A DNA stretch of 64,000 bases from Lachnospiraceae bacterium XBB2008. GTDB taxonomy: Bacteria > Bacillota > Clostridia > Lachnospirales > Lachnospiraceae. The translations under genes and the position numbers were made by a program. Positions 1 to 7,177 of this stretch are shown here, piece after piece. The stretch's first letter is position 1, and the number at the start of each line of letters is the position of its first letter. The notes beneath the pieces were generated by a model, which made no database searches, was not told where the DNA came from, and saw only the letters and a program-made list of their open reading frames with translations. Location of the stretch: contig FMVL01000006.1 of the NCBI GenBank assembly GCA_900102235.1, forward strand, positions 248,001 through 312,000. The letters run 5' to 3'.

Positions 1-65
1 GAGAGAAAGCCCAGGAGATCATCAAGAAGATCAAACACGGCAATGTCGAGAAGGAGGTGGCTTAA
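1..65 (+). CDS. 3' end of an upstream ABC-importer component (partial)
   Basis: Frame 3 is open from the left edge and stops at TAA 63-65, encoding a lysine-rich tail that ends EKEVA. The stop lies one base before the ATG of the YjfF-like permease, and the ribosome site of that permease (AAGGAGG, 51-57) is inside this tail, so the two are translationally linked. In YtfQRT-YjfF importers the neighbour here would be the other permease (YtfT) or the ATPase (YtfR). Twenty codons are too few to say which; the identity is inferred from context only. Confidence 0.5.
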   Translation, partial: EKAQEIIKKIKHGNVEKEVA

Positions 66-66
66 C

Positions 67-1095
67 ATGGAACAGAAGAAGTCACTTAAAACCATTCTTA
101 AGAACATGTCGGATACGAACCTGCTTCTTGCGATCACGATAGTGGTATTCGTTCTGATGTATGCATTTGCCATGATCTTTCTCGGCAAGGGCTTCTTGAA
201 GCCTCAGACATTCTGTAACATCCTGAATGAAAACGCCGCACTCATCATCCTGTCATGCGGAATGAGTCTGGTCATGATCACCGGCGGTATCGATATCTCT
301 GTCGGCGGAGTGACGGCGTTAGTATGCATGAGCTGTGCGGTATATATCGACTACAAGGGCGGATCGATCGCAGGATCCATGGGCTTAGCGCTCCTGATCG
401 GCCTCCTGTTTGGACTTTTCCAGGGATATCTGGTAGCATATCTGGAGATACAGCCTTTCATCGTTTCGCTTGCGGGAATGTTCTTTGCAAGAGGAATGAC
501 GACCATCGTCAATACCGAGCCGTTCAATGTGGCAAACGAAGCTTTTGTCGCTCTGAAGGATACCCGTGTATCCCTGCCCGGAATAGGCAGCGTTAACAAG
601 AACGGTGATTTCGTCAATGCATATGTTGAGATAGGTGTCGTAGTGGCACTCATAATCGTTATCCTGATGTTCGTTTTCTTAAGATGGACCAGGATCGGAC
701 GTAACTTCTATGCAGTCGGCGGTAACAAGCAGAGTGCTCTGATGCTCGGTATCAACGTTAAGAGAACGAAGTTCATCGCTCATCTTATCTGTTCGGTACT
801 TGCAGGTATCGGAGGTTACGTATACTTCATGCATGTAGGAAGCGGTTCCGCTTCACATGCGAGCGGTGCTGAGATGAATGCGATCGCATCGTCCATAATC
901 GGTGGTACAATGCTTACAGGCGGTGTCGGTAACATCATAGGCACTTTCTTCGGAGTACTGTCGCTCAGTACCATCAAGAATATAGTCGCCAGTGCGGGAT
1001 TCGATCAGGCCTGGTGGACAGGTATAACCGTAGCCGTAATGCTGTGCATATTCCTGGTGATACAGAGTATAGTGCTCGCGAGAAAATCAAAATAA
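67..1095 (+). CDS. yjfF: Furanose/monosaccharide ABC transporter permease, YjfF-like
   Basis: A 342-residue integral membrane permease of the BPD_transp_2 (carbohydrate importer) family. It would form the membrane channel through which a sugar handed over by a binding protein enters the cell. About eight to ten hydrophobic helices are visible, with the family segments GMSLVMITGGIDISVGG and GGTMLTGGVGNIIGTFFGV. The CNIL, QPFIVSLAGMFF and SSWW-like (QAWWTG) stretches match YjfF of the E. coli galactofuranose importer better than RbsC. The ATG at 67 is preferred over an in-frame ATG at 43 because AAGGAGG (51-57) is well spaced for 67 and 43 lies inside the upstream gene. The binding-protein gene follows 16 bases downstream. 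Confidence 0.88.
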   Translation: MEQKKSLKTILKNMSDTNLLLAITIVVFVLMYAFAMIFLGKGFLKPQTFCNILNENAALIILSCGMSLVMITGGIDISVGGVTALVCMSCAVYIDYKGGSIAGSMGLALLIGLLFGLFQGYLVAYLEIQPFIVSLAGMFFARGMTTIVNTEPFNVANEAFVALKDTRVSLPGIGSVNKNGDFVNAYVEIGVVVALIIVILMFVFLRWTRIGRNFYAVGGNKQSALMLGINVKRTKFIAHLICSVLAGIGGYVYFMHVGSGSASHASGAEMNAIASSIIGGTMLTGGVGNIIGTFFGVLSLSTIKNIVASAGFDQAWWTGITVAVMLCIFLVIQSIVLARKSK

Positions 1096-1111
1096 GTTAT
1101 TGGTTTTTCGG

Positions 1112-2191
1112 ATGATAAACAGTATCGGTTTAAAAAGAATAATATCCGCAGTCTGCGTTTTCATGATGTGTGTCATCATGGTGGCGGGCTGCGGATCGTC
1201 ACGTGAAGAGGAAGAAAACGTTTCGCCTTCAAGCGGAGCGGTTGTTGTGGGATTCTCGCAGCTGGGTGCCGAATCGGATTGGAGAAGTGCCAATTCCGAA
1301 TCAATGAGAGCCGCTTTTACCGCTGACAAGGGGTACGAGCTCATCTTCGAAGACGGACAGCAGAAGCAGTCCAAACAGATAACGGCGATCAGAAGTTTCA
1401 TTCAGCAGGGTGTGGATTATATCGTGCTCGCTCCGGTGACGCAGGAAGGCTGGGACAGTGTTCTGGAAGAAACACGTGATGCGGGGATTCCCGTGATCAT
1501 AGTCGACCGTATGGTCCAGACTTCCAACGACGATCTTTTCACGTGCTGGGTCGGCAGCGATTTCCATCTCGAAGGATGTAAAGCCTGTGAATGGCTGTAC
1601 AGATATGCAAGTACTCAGGGCATGTCCGGAGACGATCTTCACATAGTTAATATTCAGGGTACCATCGGTTCTTCCGCCCAGATAGGCCGAACGGCCGGAC
1701 TGGAGGAGTATTCCGAGAAGTACGGATGGGACTTAAGAGAAGAGACTCCGGGTGATTTTACACAGGCAAAAGGGCGCGAGGTCATGGCTCAGATGCTTGT
1801 TACCTACAACAATATAAACGTTGTCTATTGCGAAAATGACAATGAAGCACTCGGCGCCATCGAAGCGATCGAAGCAGCGGACAAGCATGCCGGCGGCGAT
1901 CTGAAAAACGGTGATATCCTCGTGATGTCGTTTGACGGAGTTAATGAGGATGCCATCAATTACTGCCTGAAGGGAACCATAGCATGCATAGTGGAATGTA
2001 ATCCGCTTCACGGTCCGAGAGTGGAGAGCATCATCTCAACTCTTGAGAGCGGCGGTACTCCGGACAAACTCGAATACGTCAATGAAACGCTGTACAGTTC
2101 GTTTGAATCCGTGGATGCCGTGACCATCGACGGAGTGGCTTATCCGGTGACTATACTCACTCAGGATATAATTGACACCCGGGCTTACTAA
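1112..2191 (+). CDS. ytfQ: Furanose-type sugar ABC transporter substrate-binding lipoprotein, YtfQ-like
   Basis: A 359-residue periplasmic-binding-protein-fold lipoprotein. It starts with a hydrophobic signal and a lipobox (VAGC, Cys at about residue 27), so it should be anchored outside the membrane and deliver sugar to the permease. GFSQLGAESDWRSAN, EDGQQKQSKQ, SFIQQGVDYIVLAPV and GIPVIIVDR align closely with E. coli YtfQ (galactofuranose binding). The real ligand is unknown. Start choice is weak: ATG 1112 has no clear Shine-Dalgarno, and an in-frame TTG lies at 1100. The gene order permease then binding protein, with only 16 bases between, indicates one operon. Confidence 0.88.
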   Translation: MINSIGLKRIISAVCVFMMCVIMVAGCGSSREEEENVSPSSGAVVVGFSQLGAESDWRSANSESMRAAFTADKGYELIFEDGQQKQSKQITAIRSFIQQGVDYIVLAPVTQEGWDSVLEETRDAGIPVIIVDRMVQTSNDDLFTCWVGSDFHLEGCKACEWLYRYASTQGMSGDDLHIVNIQGTIGSSAQIGRTAGLEEYSEKYGWDLREETPGDFTQAKGREVMAQMLVTYNNINVVYCENDNEALGAIEAIEAADKHAGGDLKNGDILVMSFDGVNEDAINYCLKGTIACIVECNPLHGPRVESIISTLESGGTPDKLEYVNETLYSSFESVDAVTIDGVAYPVTILTQDIIDTRAY

Positions 2192-2201
2192 GGGGTAAGA
2201 T
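2172..2201 (+). promoter_or_regulatory. Candidate sigma-A promoter for PilZ gene and tRNA-Gly
   Basis: A perfect TTGACA (2172-2177), 18 bases, then TAAGAT (2196-2201). It overlaps the end of the binding-protein gene and would start transcription near 2208, ahead of the PilZ gene and the tRNA that follows it by 7 bases. The -10 matches only four of six consensus bases. Confidence 0.45.
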
Positions 2202-2250
2202 AAACAGGTAAGTACGCGTTTTCTGCGGAGTTTCTGTATAGGAGAAAGAT

Positions 2251-2592
2251 ATGGAAGAAAGAAGAAAAAGCGAAAGACACCCCATGGAAAGTACCATATT
2301 GATCAAGAGGCTTGACGGACAGACCTCCGAGGAAGTCACGATCGATATAACCGATGTATCCAAGACGGGTATCGGTTTCACATGTTCCGAAGCACTTCAG
2401 ATCGGAGCCATATATGAGACTTTCTTAAAGATCTGGACTCAGGAAACTCTTCACGCGTTCGTTGAGATCGTGCGTATCGTCAAGGAAGCCGACAGGAAGT
2501 TCAATTACGGCTGCATATTCATCGGCATGCCCGAGATGGACAACTCCCGTATCATGGTTTACGAGACAGTTCAGCATATGACTCAGCAATAA
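2251..2592 (+). CDS. PilZ-domain protein (probable c-di-GMP receptor)
   Basis: A 113-residue single-domain PilZ protein. The two PilZ signatures are present: RKSER at residues 5-9 (RxxxR) and DVSKTG at 35-40 (D/NxSxxG). These bind cyclic di-GMP in the family, so this is probably a cytoplasmic effector that changes shape when the dinucleotide is bound. No output domain is attached; the partner is unknown. The start follows AGGAGA. It sits directly upstream of tRNA-Gly with a 7-base gap. It is the only PilZ protein in the window, which also holds a complete GGDEF cyclase and an HD-GYP protein at 41-58 kb. Confidence 0.85.
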   Translation: MEERRKSERHPMESTILIKRLDGQTSEEVTIDITDVSKTGIGFTCSEALQIGAIYETFLKIWTQETLHAFVEIVRIVKEADRKFNYGCIFIGMPEMDNSRIMVYETVQHMTQQ

Positions 2593-2599
2593 GTACATT

Positions 2600-2670
2600 G
2601 CACGATTAGTACATCGGTAGTATATCAGCTTCCCAAGCTGAGGAGGCGGGTTCGACTCCCGTATCGTGCT
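2600..2670 (+). tRNA. tRNA-Gly(CCC)
   Basis: Full cloverleaf: acceptor GCACGAT (2600-2606) pairs with ATCGTGC (2663-2669), T discriminator. The anticodon loop TTCCCAA gives CCC, and the T-loop is TTCGACT. CCA is not encoded. The last bases of the acceptor stem also belong to the long inverted repeat that follows. Confidence 0.93.
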
Positions 2671-2827
2671 TCATCTGAGAAATGTAGAAACCGGAGCCCC
2701 TCATGCGCATCCAAGCTCGCTTGAAGATGCGTATGAGGGGCTCCGGTTTCGTATATGGCGAAGCCATACATCACATAGACCGCACTTAAGTGCGAGTCTA
2801 TGTGATGCATTTCTCAGATGAAGCACG
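2665..2827. repeat. Palindromic multi-hairpin element fused to the tRNA-Gly 3' end
   Basis: A 20-base arm (2665-2684) is the exact reverse complement of 2808-2827. Inside are three further hairpins: a stem of about 24 bp (2688-2711 with 2726-2749, one G-T pair), a short GAA-loop hairpin (2754-2759 with 2763-2768), and a 12-bp stem (2769-2780 with 2796-2807) topped by the self-complementary stretch 2781-2794. Almost every base of 163 is paired, giving a three-armed cruciform. No T-run follows, so it is not a plain terminator. It has no open reading frame of interest. It resembles a miniature inverted-repeat element or a structured RNA; neither can be proved here. Confidence 0.8.
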
Positions 2828-2869
2828 TAGGCAACGTGTTTCATGTGATGCATTTCTCAGATGAAGCAC
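2800..2869 (+). repeat. 27-base direct repeat, two copies 43 bases apart
   Basis: The same 27 bases occur at 2800-2826 and 2843-2869. Each copy contains the right arm of the large inverted repeat. Bases 2818-2828 can alternatively pair with 2834-2844, so the right arm could switch between two folds. The second copy runs up to the extended -10 of the downstream gene. Confidence 0.85.
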
Positions 2870-2873
2870 TATC

Positions 2874-2882
2874 TGTTATAAT
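2874..2882 (+). promoter_or_regulatory. Extended -10 promoter for GDPD gene
   Basis: TGTTATAAT (TGn plus perfect TATAAT at 2877-2882), directly after the second repeat copy. No good -35 is seen, as expected for extended -10 promoters. Transcription would start near 2889, about 44 bases before the GDPD start codon. Confidence 0.6.
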
Positions 2883-2932
2883 ATATTCGTTTGAGCTATG
2901 CTTTGCGAATTCACAAATAAGAGGAATCAACC

Positions 2933-3787
2933 ATGAACATCCTTTGGATCATCCTTATCATCATCGGCATCATCGCAATCCTTTTCCTGTTTGCCGTCAA
3001 ACCGCGCAACCAGGCCATCCACGACTGGAAACTGCATCAGGAAGTTCTGTATGCGCACCGCGGATTGCATGACAAGAAAAAGGGAATCCCCGAAAACTCG
3101 ATGGCTGCATTCAGACGTGCAGTCGATGCGGGTTACGGCATCGAACTTGATGTACAGCTCACAAAGGACCGTATTCCGGTCGTCTTTCATGATTTTACCC
3201 TTGAGCGCATGACCGGTCAGCCCGGAAAGGTGTATGAGTATACGCTTGAGGAATTAAGAGAATTCAGATTGGACGGGACGGGGGAACAGATCCCTACTTT
3301 TGAAGAGTTTCTGAACATGGTTGACGGTCGCGTTCCGCTGATCGTCGAGTATAAGGTTGAATGGATGGACTTCTCGGTATGTCCCATCGGAGATGCTCTT
3401 CTTAAGAACTACAAGGGGCTTTATATCATCGAGAGTTTTAATCCTCTGGCCCTGTCCTGGTATCGCAAGAACCGGAACGAAGTCATACGCGGGCAGCTTT
3501 CCGACAGATTCAGACGTAAAGACGGATATAAGGGGGCACTGTACTTTTTCCTTAAGCATCTGATGCTCAACTGGATGACCAGGCCCGACTTCATCGCATA
3601 TAACCATGAGAACTGTTCGGATCCCGGATTCCTGACAGCCACGAAGTTCTTTAAGGCAAAACCGGTTGCCTGGACTATCAGGAGTCAGGTTGAACTTGAT
3701 AAGGCGAAAGAGCATTTTGATATCTTCATATTTGAGCAGTTCATACCCAATAACAGAAGCATTGTTTATCTTGATAAGAAAAAATGA
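2933..3787 (+). CDS. Glycerophosphodiester phosphodiesterase family protein, membrane-anchored
   Basis: A 284-residue protein with one N-terminal membrane helix (residues 3-21) and a GDPD TIM-barrel. In this family the enzyme hydrolyses glycerophosphodiesters to glycerol-3-phosphate and an alcohol using a divalent metal. The catalytic set is visible: HRG (His42-Arg43), ENS (54-56), ELD (Glu71, Asp73) and HD (His86-Asp87). The single helix suggests the domain is tethered to the membrane; which side it faces is not shown by the sequence. The start follows AAGAGGAA. The gene has its own extended -10 promoter and ends at a strong terminator, so it is monocistronic. The true substrate is not known. 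Confidence 0.88.
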   Translation: MNILWIILIIIGIIAILFLFAVKPRNQAIHDWKLHQEVLYAHRGLHDKKKGIPENSMAAFRRAVDAGYGIELDVQLTKDRIPVVFHDFTLERMTGQPGKVYEYTLEELREFRLDGTGEQIPTFEEFLNMVDGRVPLIVEYKVEWMDFSVCPIGDALLKNYKGLYIIESFNPLALSWYRKNRNEVIRGQLSDRFRRKDGYKGALYFFLKHLMLNWMTRPDFIAYNHENCSDPGFLTATKFFKAKPVAWTIRSQVELDKAKEHFDIFIFEQFIPNNRSIVYLDKKK

Positions 3788-3810
3788 GAACAGGATTGCC
3801 GGACATGACA

Positions 3811-3838
3811 AAAGGCGGATGAAAACATCCGCCTTTTT
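3811..3838. terminator. Intrinsic terminator, probably bidirectional
   Basis: Perfect 11-bp stem (3811-3821 with 3826-3836), AAAA loop and a T-run on the plus strand. On the minus strand the stem is followed by four T, so it may also end tRNA-Thr transcription. Confidence 0.88.
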
Positions 3839-3847
3839 ACTGTATCG

Positions 3848-3920
<73 letters not shown>

Positions 3921-3945
3921 ACTTGTCCTTTCGGGCACAAAAAGG

Positions 3946-3974
3946 ATTATAACATAGGGTTTGATGGTACGCAA
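3946..3974 (-). promoter_or_regulatory. Promoter of tRNA-Thr
   Basis: On the minus strand: TTGCGT, 17 bases, then TATAAT preceded by TGT (extended -10). The start would be about 20 bases upstream of the tRNA. It is back to back with the plus-strand promoter at 3982-4010. Confidence 0.7.
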
Positions 3975-3981
3975 GGAATAA

Positions 3982-4010
3982 TTGCATTCTTATGAGATCG
4001 AAAGTATTAT
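3982..4010 (+). promoter_or_regulatory. Promoter of the ABC exporter-GH127 operon
   Basis: TTGCAT (3982-3987), 17 bases, TATTAT (4005-4010). The start would be near 4017, giving a leader of about 57 bases before ATG 4074. Confidence 0.55.
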
Positions 4011-4073
4011 AGTATAGTTTGAACACAATTTTATCACATATCTGGAATATATTGGTGCTTACGGAGGCGAGAC

Positions 4074-5066
4074 ATGATTAAGATAGAGCACTTAACAAAA
4101 AAATACGGAAACCATACAGCAGTCGATGACCTGAGCCTGGATATAGAGCCGGGGCGGATATACGGATTCCTGGGTCCGAACGGTGCAGGCAAATCGACCA
4201 CGATGAACATCATCACAGGGTACCTTGCAGCTACGGCTGGTACGGTCACGATAGACGGACACGACATTTTCAAAGAGCCCGGCAAGGCAAAGCAGCATAT
4301 AGGATATCTTCCGGAGATCCCGCCGCTTTATCCCGATATGACCGTTCTGGAATATCTGGAATTTGCCGCTGAACTAAAAGGCATTCCGAGAACGAAGAGG
4401 ATGCAGGAGGTGGATGAGGCATGTATCACTTCGGGCATCACGGATGTTGCGGACCGTCTCATCAAGAACTTAAGTAAAGGTTACAGGCAGAGAGTAGGTA
4501 TCGCTCAGGCGATCCTGGGCGCTCCCGATGTGATCATACTTGATGAGCCCACGGCCGGACTTGACCCTGCCCAGATCATAGAAGTCAGGGATCTGATCAG
4601 AAGTCTCGGAAAAGAGCATACGGTGATATTAAGCTCACATATCCTGTCAGAGATATCCGAAGTATGTAACTATGTGTTTATCATCTCCAAAGGTAAGCTG
4701 GTCGCAGCCGATGAGACCGAAGAACTGCTCACGCATATGAACGGTTCACAGGAAGTGGATCTTGTGGTCAGGGCCGGTCAGACACAGACTGAAGATATCA
4801 TTTCCGCATTCGGCAAGGCTGACGGAGTGGAGAATGTTGAAACTTCGGACAGTTTTGAGCCCGGATGCATATCAGTCAGAGTTCATGCAGGTAAGGAGCG
4901 TGATATACGTGAAGCCGTATTTAAGGCTGCGGTGAATGCAGGACTTACGGTACTGGAAATGACGACGAGATCGCGATCCCTTGAGGATGTCTTCCTCGAA
5001 CTGACATCGGCGGATGAGAAAGACAATACGGATGAGACAACCGAGGAAGGAGGCGATGAAGAATGA
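4074..5066 (+). CDS. ABC transporter ATP-binding protein (GldA-like)
   Basis: A 330-residue ATPase. Walker A is GPNGAGKST (34-42), the signature is LSKGYRQR (133-140) and Walker B is VIILDEPTAGLDP (153-165), so all parts for ATP hydrolysis are present. The C-terminal tail after about residue 230 is of the type seen in ABC-2 exporter ATPases. It would power the membrane partner encoded next; the genes overlap by ATGA (5063-5066), which implies translational coupling. The start follows GGAGG (4063-4067). The partner has the Gld type of fusion, so GldA-like is the best name; gliding motility is not implied in a Firmicute. The cargo is unknown. Confidence 0.88.
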   Translation: MIKIEHLTKKYGNHTAVDDLSLDIEPGRIYGFLGPNGAGKSTTMNIITGYLAATAGTVTIDGHDIFKEPGKAKQHIGYLPEIPPLYPDMTVLEYLEFAAELKGIPRTKRMQEVDEACITSGITDVADRLIKNLSKGYRQRVGIAQAILGAPDVIILDEPTAGLDPAQIIEVRDLIRSLGKEHTVILSSHILSEISEVCNYVFIISKGKLVAADETEELLTHMNGSQEVDLVVRAGQTQTEDIISAFGKADGVENVETSDSFEPGCISVRVHAGKERDIREAVFKAAVNAGLTVLEMTTRSRSLEDVFLELTSADEKDNTDETTEEGGDEE

Positions 5067-7174
5067 TAGCAGTATTTAAGAGAGAATTCAAAGCCTGCTT
5101 CACCGGAATAATCGGATGGCTTTTCATGGCCGTGATCCTTGCACTTTTCGGATTATATTTCTTCGTGTACAACCTGTTAAACGGATATCCCTATATATCC
5201 TATACGCTGAGTTCAATGGCGTTTATCGTCCTGCTCGCGGTTCCTGTTCTTACCATGAGGATACTGTCGGAGGACAGACGTAACAAGACCGATCAGCTGA
5301 TGCTGACTTCACCCGTTTCGGTCATAAAGATCGTTTTGGGCAAGTATCTTGCACTCGGAGCACTTTTCACTCTGGATATGCTGATCATCTGCATCACACC
5401 GCTCGTTCTGGCTCAATACGGTACCGTGCCGATGGGGGAGAACTATACGGCAATTCTCGGATTCTGGCTTTACGGCATGGCATGTATCGCTGTAGGTCTG
5501 TTCTTCTCCGGGATCACAGAGAGTCAGATCATAGCCGCGGTGGCTGCTTTCGTTGCGCTCTTCATCGGATATATGATGCCCAATCTGTGCTCACTGATAT
5601 CCGCGAGCGGCAATATCATTACCAAGATCCTTTTATGCTATGATCTGTATTCGCCGATGGGTCCCTTCATGGCAGGCACGCTGGATCTGACATGCGTGGT
5701 ATACTTCATCACTCTGATCGCGGTCATGATCTTCCTGACCGTGCAGCTCATCGAGAAAAGAAGATGGAGCATGAATGTACACCGCATAGGACTCGGCGTA
5801 TTCAGCATAACCACGATCGTTGCCGTGATCGCGGCAGCCGTTCTGATCAATTTCGGTGTAAATAAGATCCCCGTGGAATACACGAGCATCGACGTAACAT
5901 ATAATAAGATGTTCGCTCTGTCGGATGAGACCAAAGCATACGTGAAGGCACTCGACCAGGATGTCACGATATATGTATGGGGCTCCAGAAATCTGACAGA
6001 TACGACTCTGACGGAGACTCTGGACCGTTTTGCGGACTCGAGTTCCCATATCAAGGTGAATTTCATCACACCTACGGAAAATCCGACCTTCTACACGGCA
6101 TACACATCCGAGGCTCCGGCTGATAATTCACTTATAGTTGTCAGTGACAAGAGGAGCAGGATAGTTGATTATGATGATGTATATGTGTATTCATATGATT
6201 ATCAGACTTATTCGCGCAGCATAGATGCGTATGATGCCGAGGGCCAGATCGTAAGCGCCATTGAGTATGTGACCATGGCAAATGAGATGATGCCCAAGGT
6301 ATGCGTTCTGGAAGGACATGATGAGGTTGCCATGGGCGAATCCTTCAGTACTGCTCTTACCAAGGCAAATATCACTCCCGAAACGCTTAATCTGCTTAAA
6401 GCCGATTCCGTTCCGGATGACTGCCAGCTACTGATAATCAACGGCGCGATGTCCGATCTGTCAAAAGACGATGTCGATAAGATCAGCGCATATATAGCAA
6501 ACGGAGGAAACGTTCTTCTTACCACAAGTTATGATTCGGGAGAACAGAAGAATCTCGAAGGCTTCCTTGCTTCGTACGGTATCACCAAAGAAAAAGGCAT
6601 CGTAATGGAATATGATACCGGACATATATACAGCAATGTCGGATATTATCTGCTGCCGGAGGTGCTTGACTGTGAATACACAAGCCGGATAACCAACGGC
6701 TACGTGTTTACTCCTTTTGCCAGCGGATTTACGATCGATGAAGACAACGCTGATCTTGATTACACGACGATCCTGGCTACAAGCGACAAAGCAAAGGTAG
6801 TATCCGTCGGACCTGACGGAAGCGTTGATGAGAACGGAAAGACCATGAACGGCCCGTTCGTGCTCGGTGTTTCCGTAAGACGTGCTGACGAAGCCGGAAC
6901 CCTCGTTGTATTCGGAAGCATCGATGTCCTGAATGATGATGCGGACAGCATAGTAGCCGGTTCAAATAAGGCATTGTTTAACGGGATAGTATCGACTCAT
7001 GTGAACGAAAGCGCACTTGATCTTCCCGTCATCCCCGCGAAGTCATATACGGTTGAAAATCTTGTGCTTACAAGTCTGACCGGGGCTATTGTCGGACTCA
7101 TAATTATGCTACTATTACCTATAGCGATGATAGCAACCGGAATAGCCATCTGGGGATCCAGAAGAAAGAGATGA
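5063..7174 (+). CDS. ABC-2 permease fused to a GldG-type extracellular domain
   Basis: A 703-residue membrane protein. Residues 1-255 form an ABC-2 permease half with about six helices, including the LSEDRRNKTDQLMLTSPVS segment. Residues about 270-660 form a soluble domain of the GldG/ABC_transp_aux type (CVLEGHDEVAMG, LLIINGAMSDLSKDDVDKI), followed by a last helix (about 675-698) and an RRKR end. In gliding bacteroidetes GldF and GldG are separate proteins; here they are one chain. It pairs with the overlapping ATPase. The soluble part most likely lies outside the membrane between the last two helices. Cargo and role are unknown. Confidence 0.82.
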   Translation: MIAVFKREFKACFTGIIGWLFMAVILALFGLYFFVYNLLNGYPYISYTLSSMAFIVLLAVPVLTMRILSEDRRNKTDQLMLTSPVSVIKIVLGKYLALGALFTLDMLIICITPLVLAQYGTVPMGENYTAILGFWLYGMACIAVGLFFSGITESQIIAAVAAFVALFIGYMMPNLCSLISASGNIITKILLCYDLYSPMGPFMAGTLDLTCVVYFITLIAVMIFLTVQLIEKRRWSMNVHRIGLGVFSITTIVAVIAAAVLINFGVNKIPVEYTSIDVTYNKMFALSDETKAYVKALDQDVTIYVWGSRNLTDTTLTETLDRFADSSSHIKVNFITPTENPTFYTAYTSEAPADNSLIVVSDKRSRIVDYDDVYVYSYDYQTYSRSIDAYDAEGQIVSAIEYVTMANEMMPKVCVLEGHDEVAMGESFSTALTKANITPETLNLLKADSVPDDCQLLIINGAMSDLSKDDVDKISAYIANGGNVLLTTSYDSGEQKNLEGFLASYGITKEKGIVMEYDTGHIYSNVGYYLLPEVLDCEYTSRITNGYVFTPFASGFTIDEDNADLDYTTILATSDKAKVVSVGPDGSVDENGKTMNGPFVLGVSVRRADEAGTLVVFGSIDVLNDDADSIVAGSNKALFNGIVSTHVNESALDLPVIPAKSYTVENLVLTSLTGAIVGLIIMLLLPIAMIATGIAIWGSRRKR

Positions 7175-7177
7175 TAT

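Noticed and set aside
2688-2749. Hairpin after tRNA-Gly as an intrinsic terminator
   Set aside because: The stem is long enough but no T-run follows; it is one arm of the larger palindrome.
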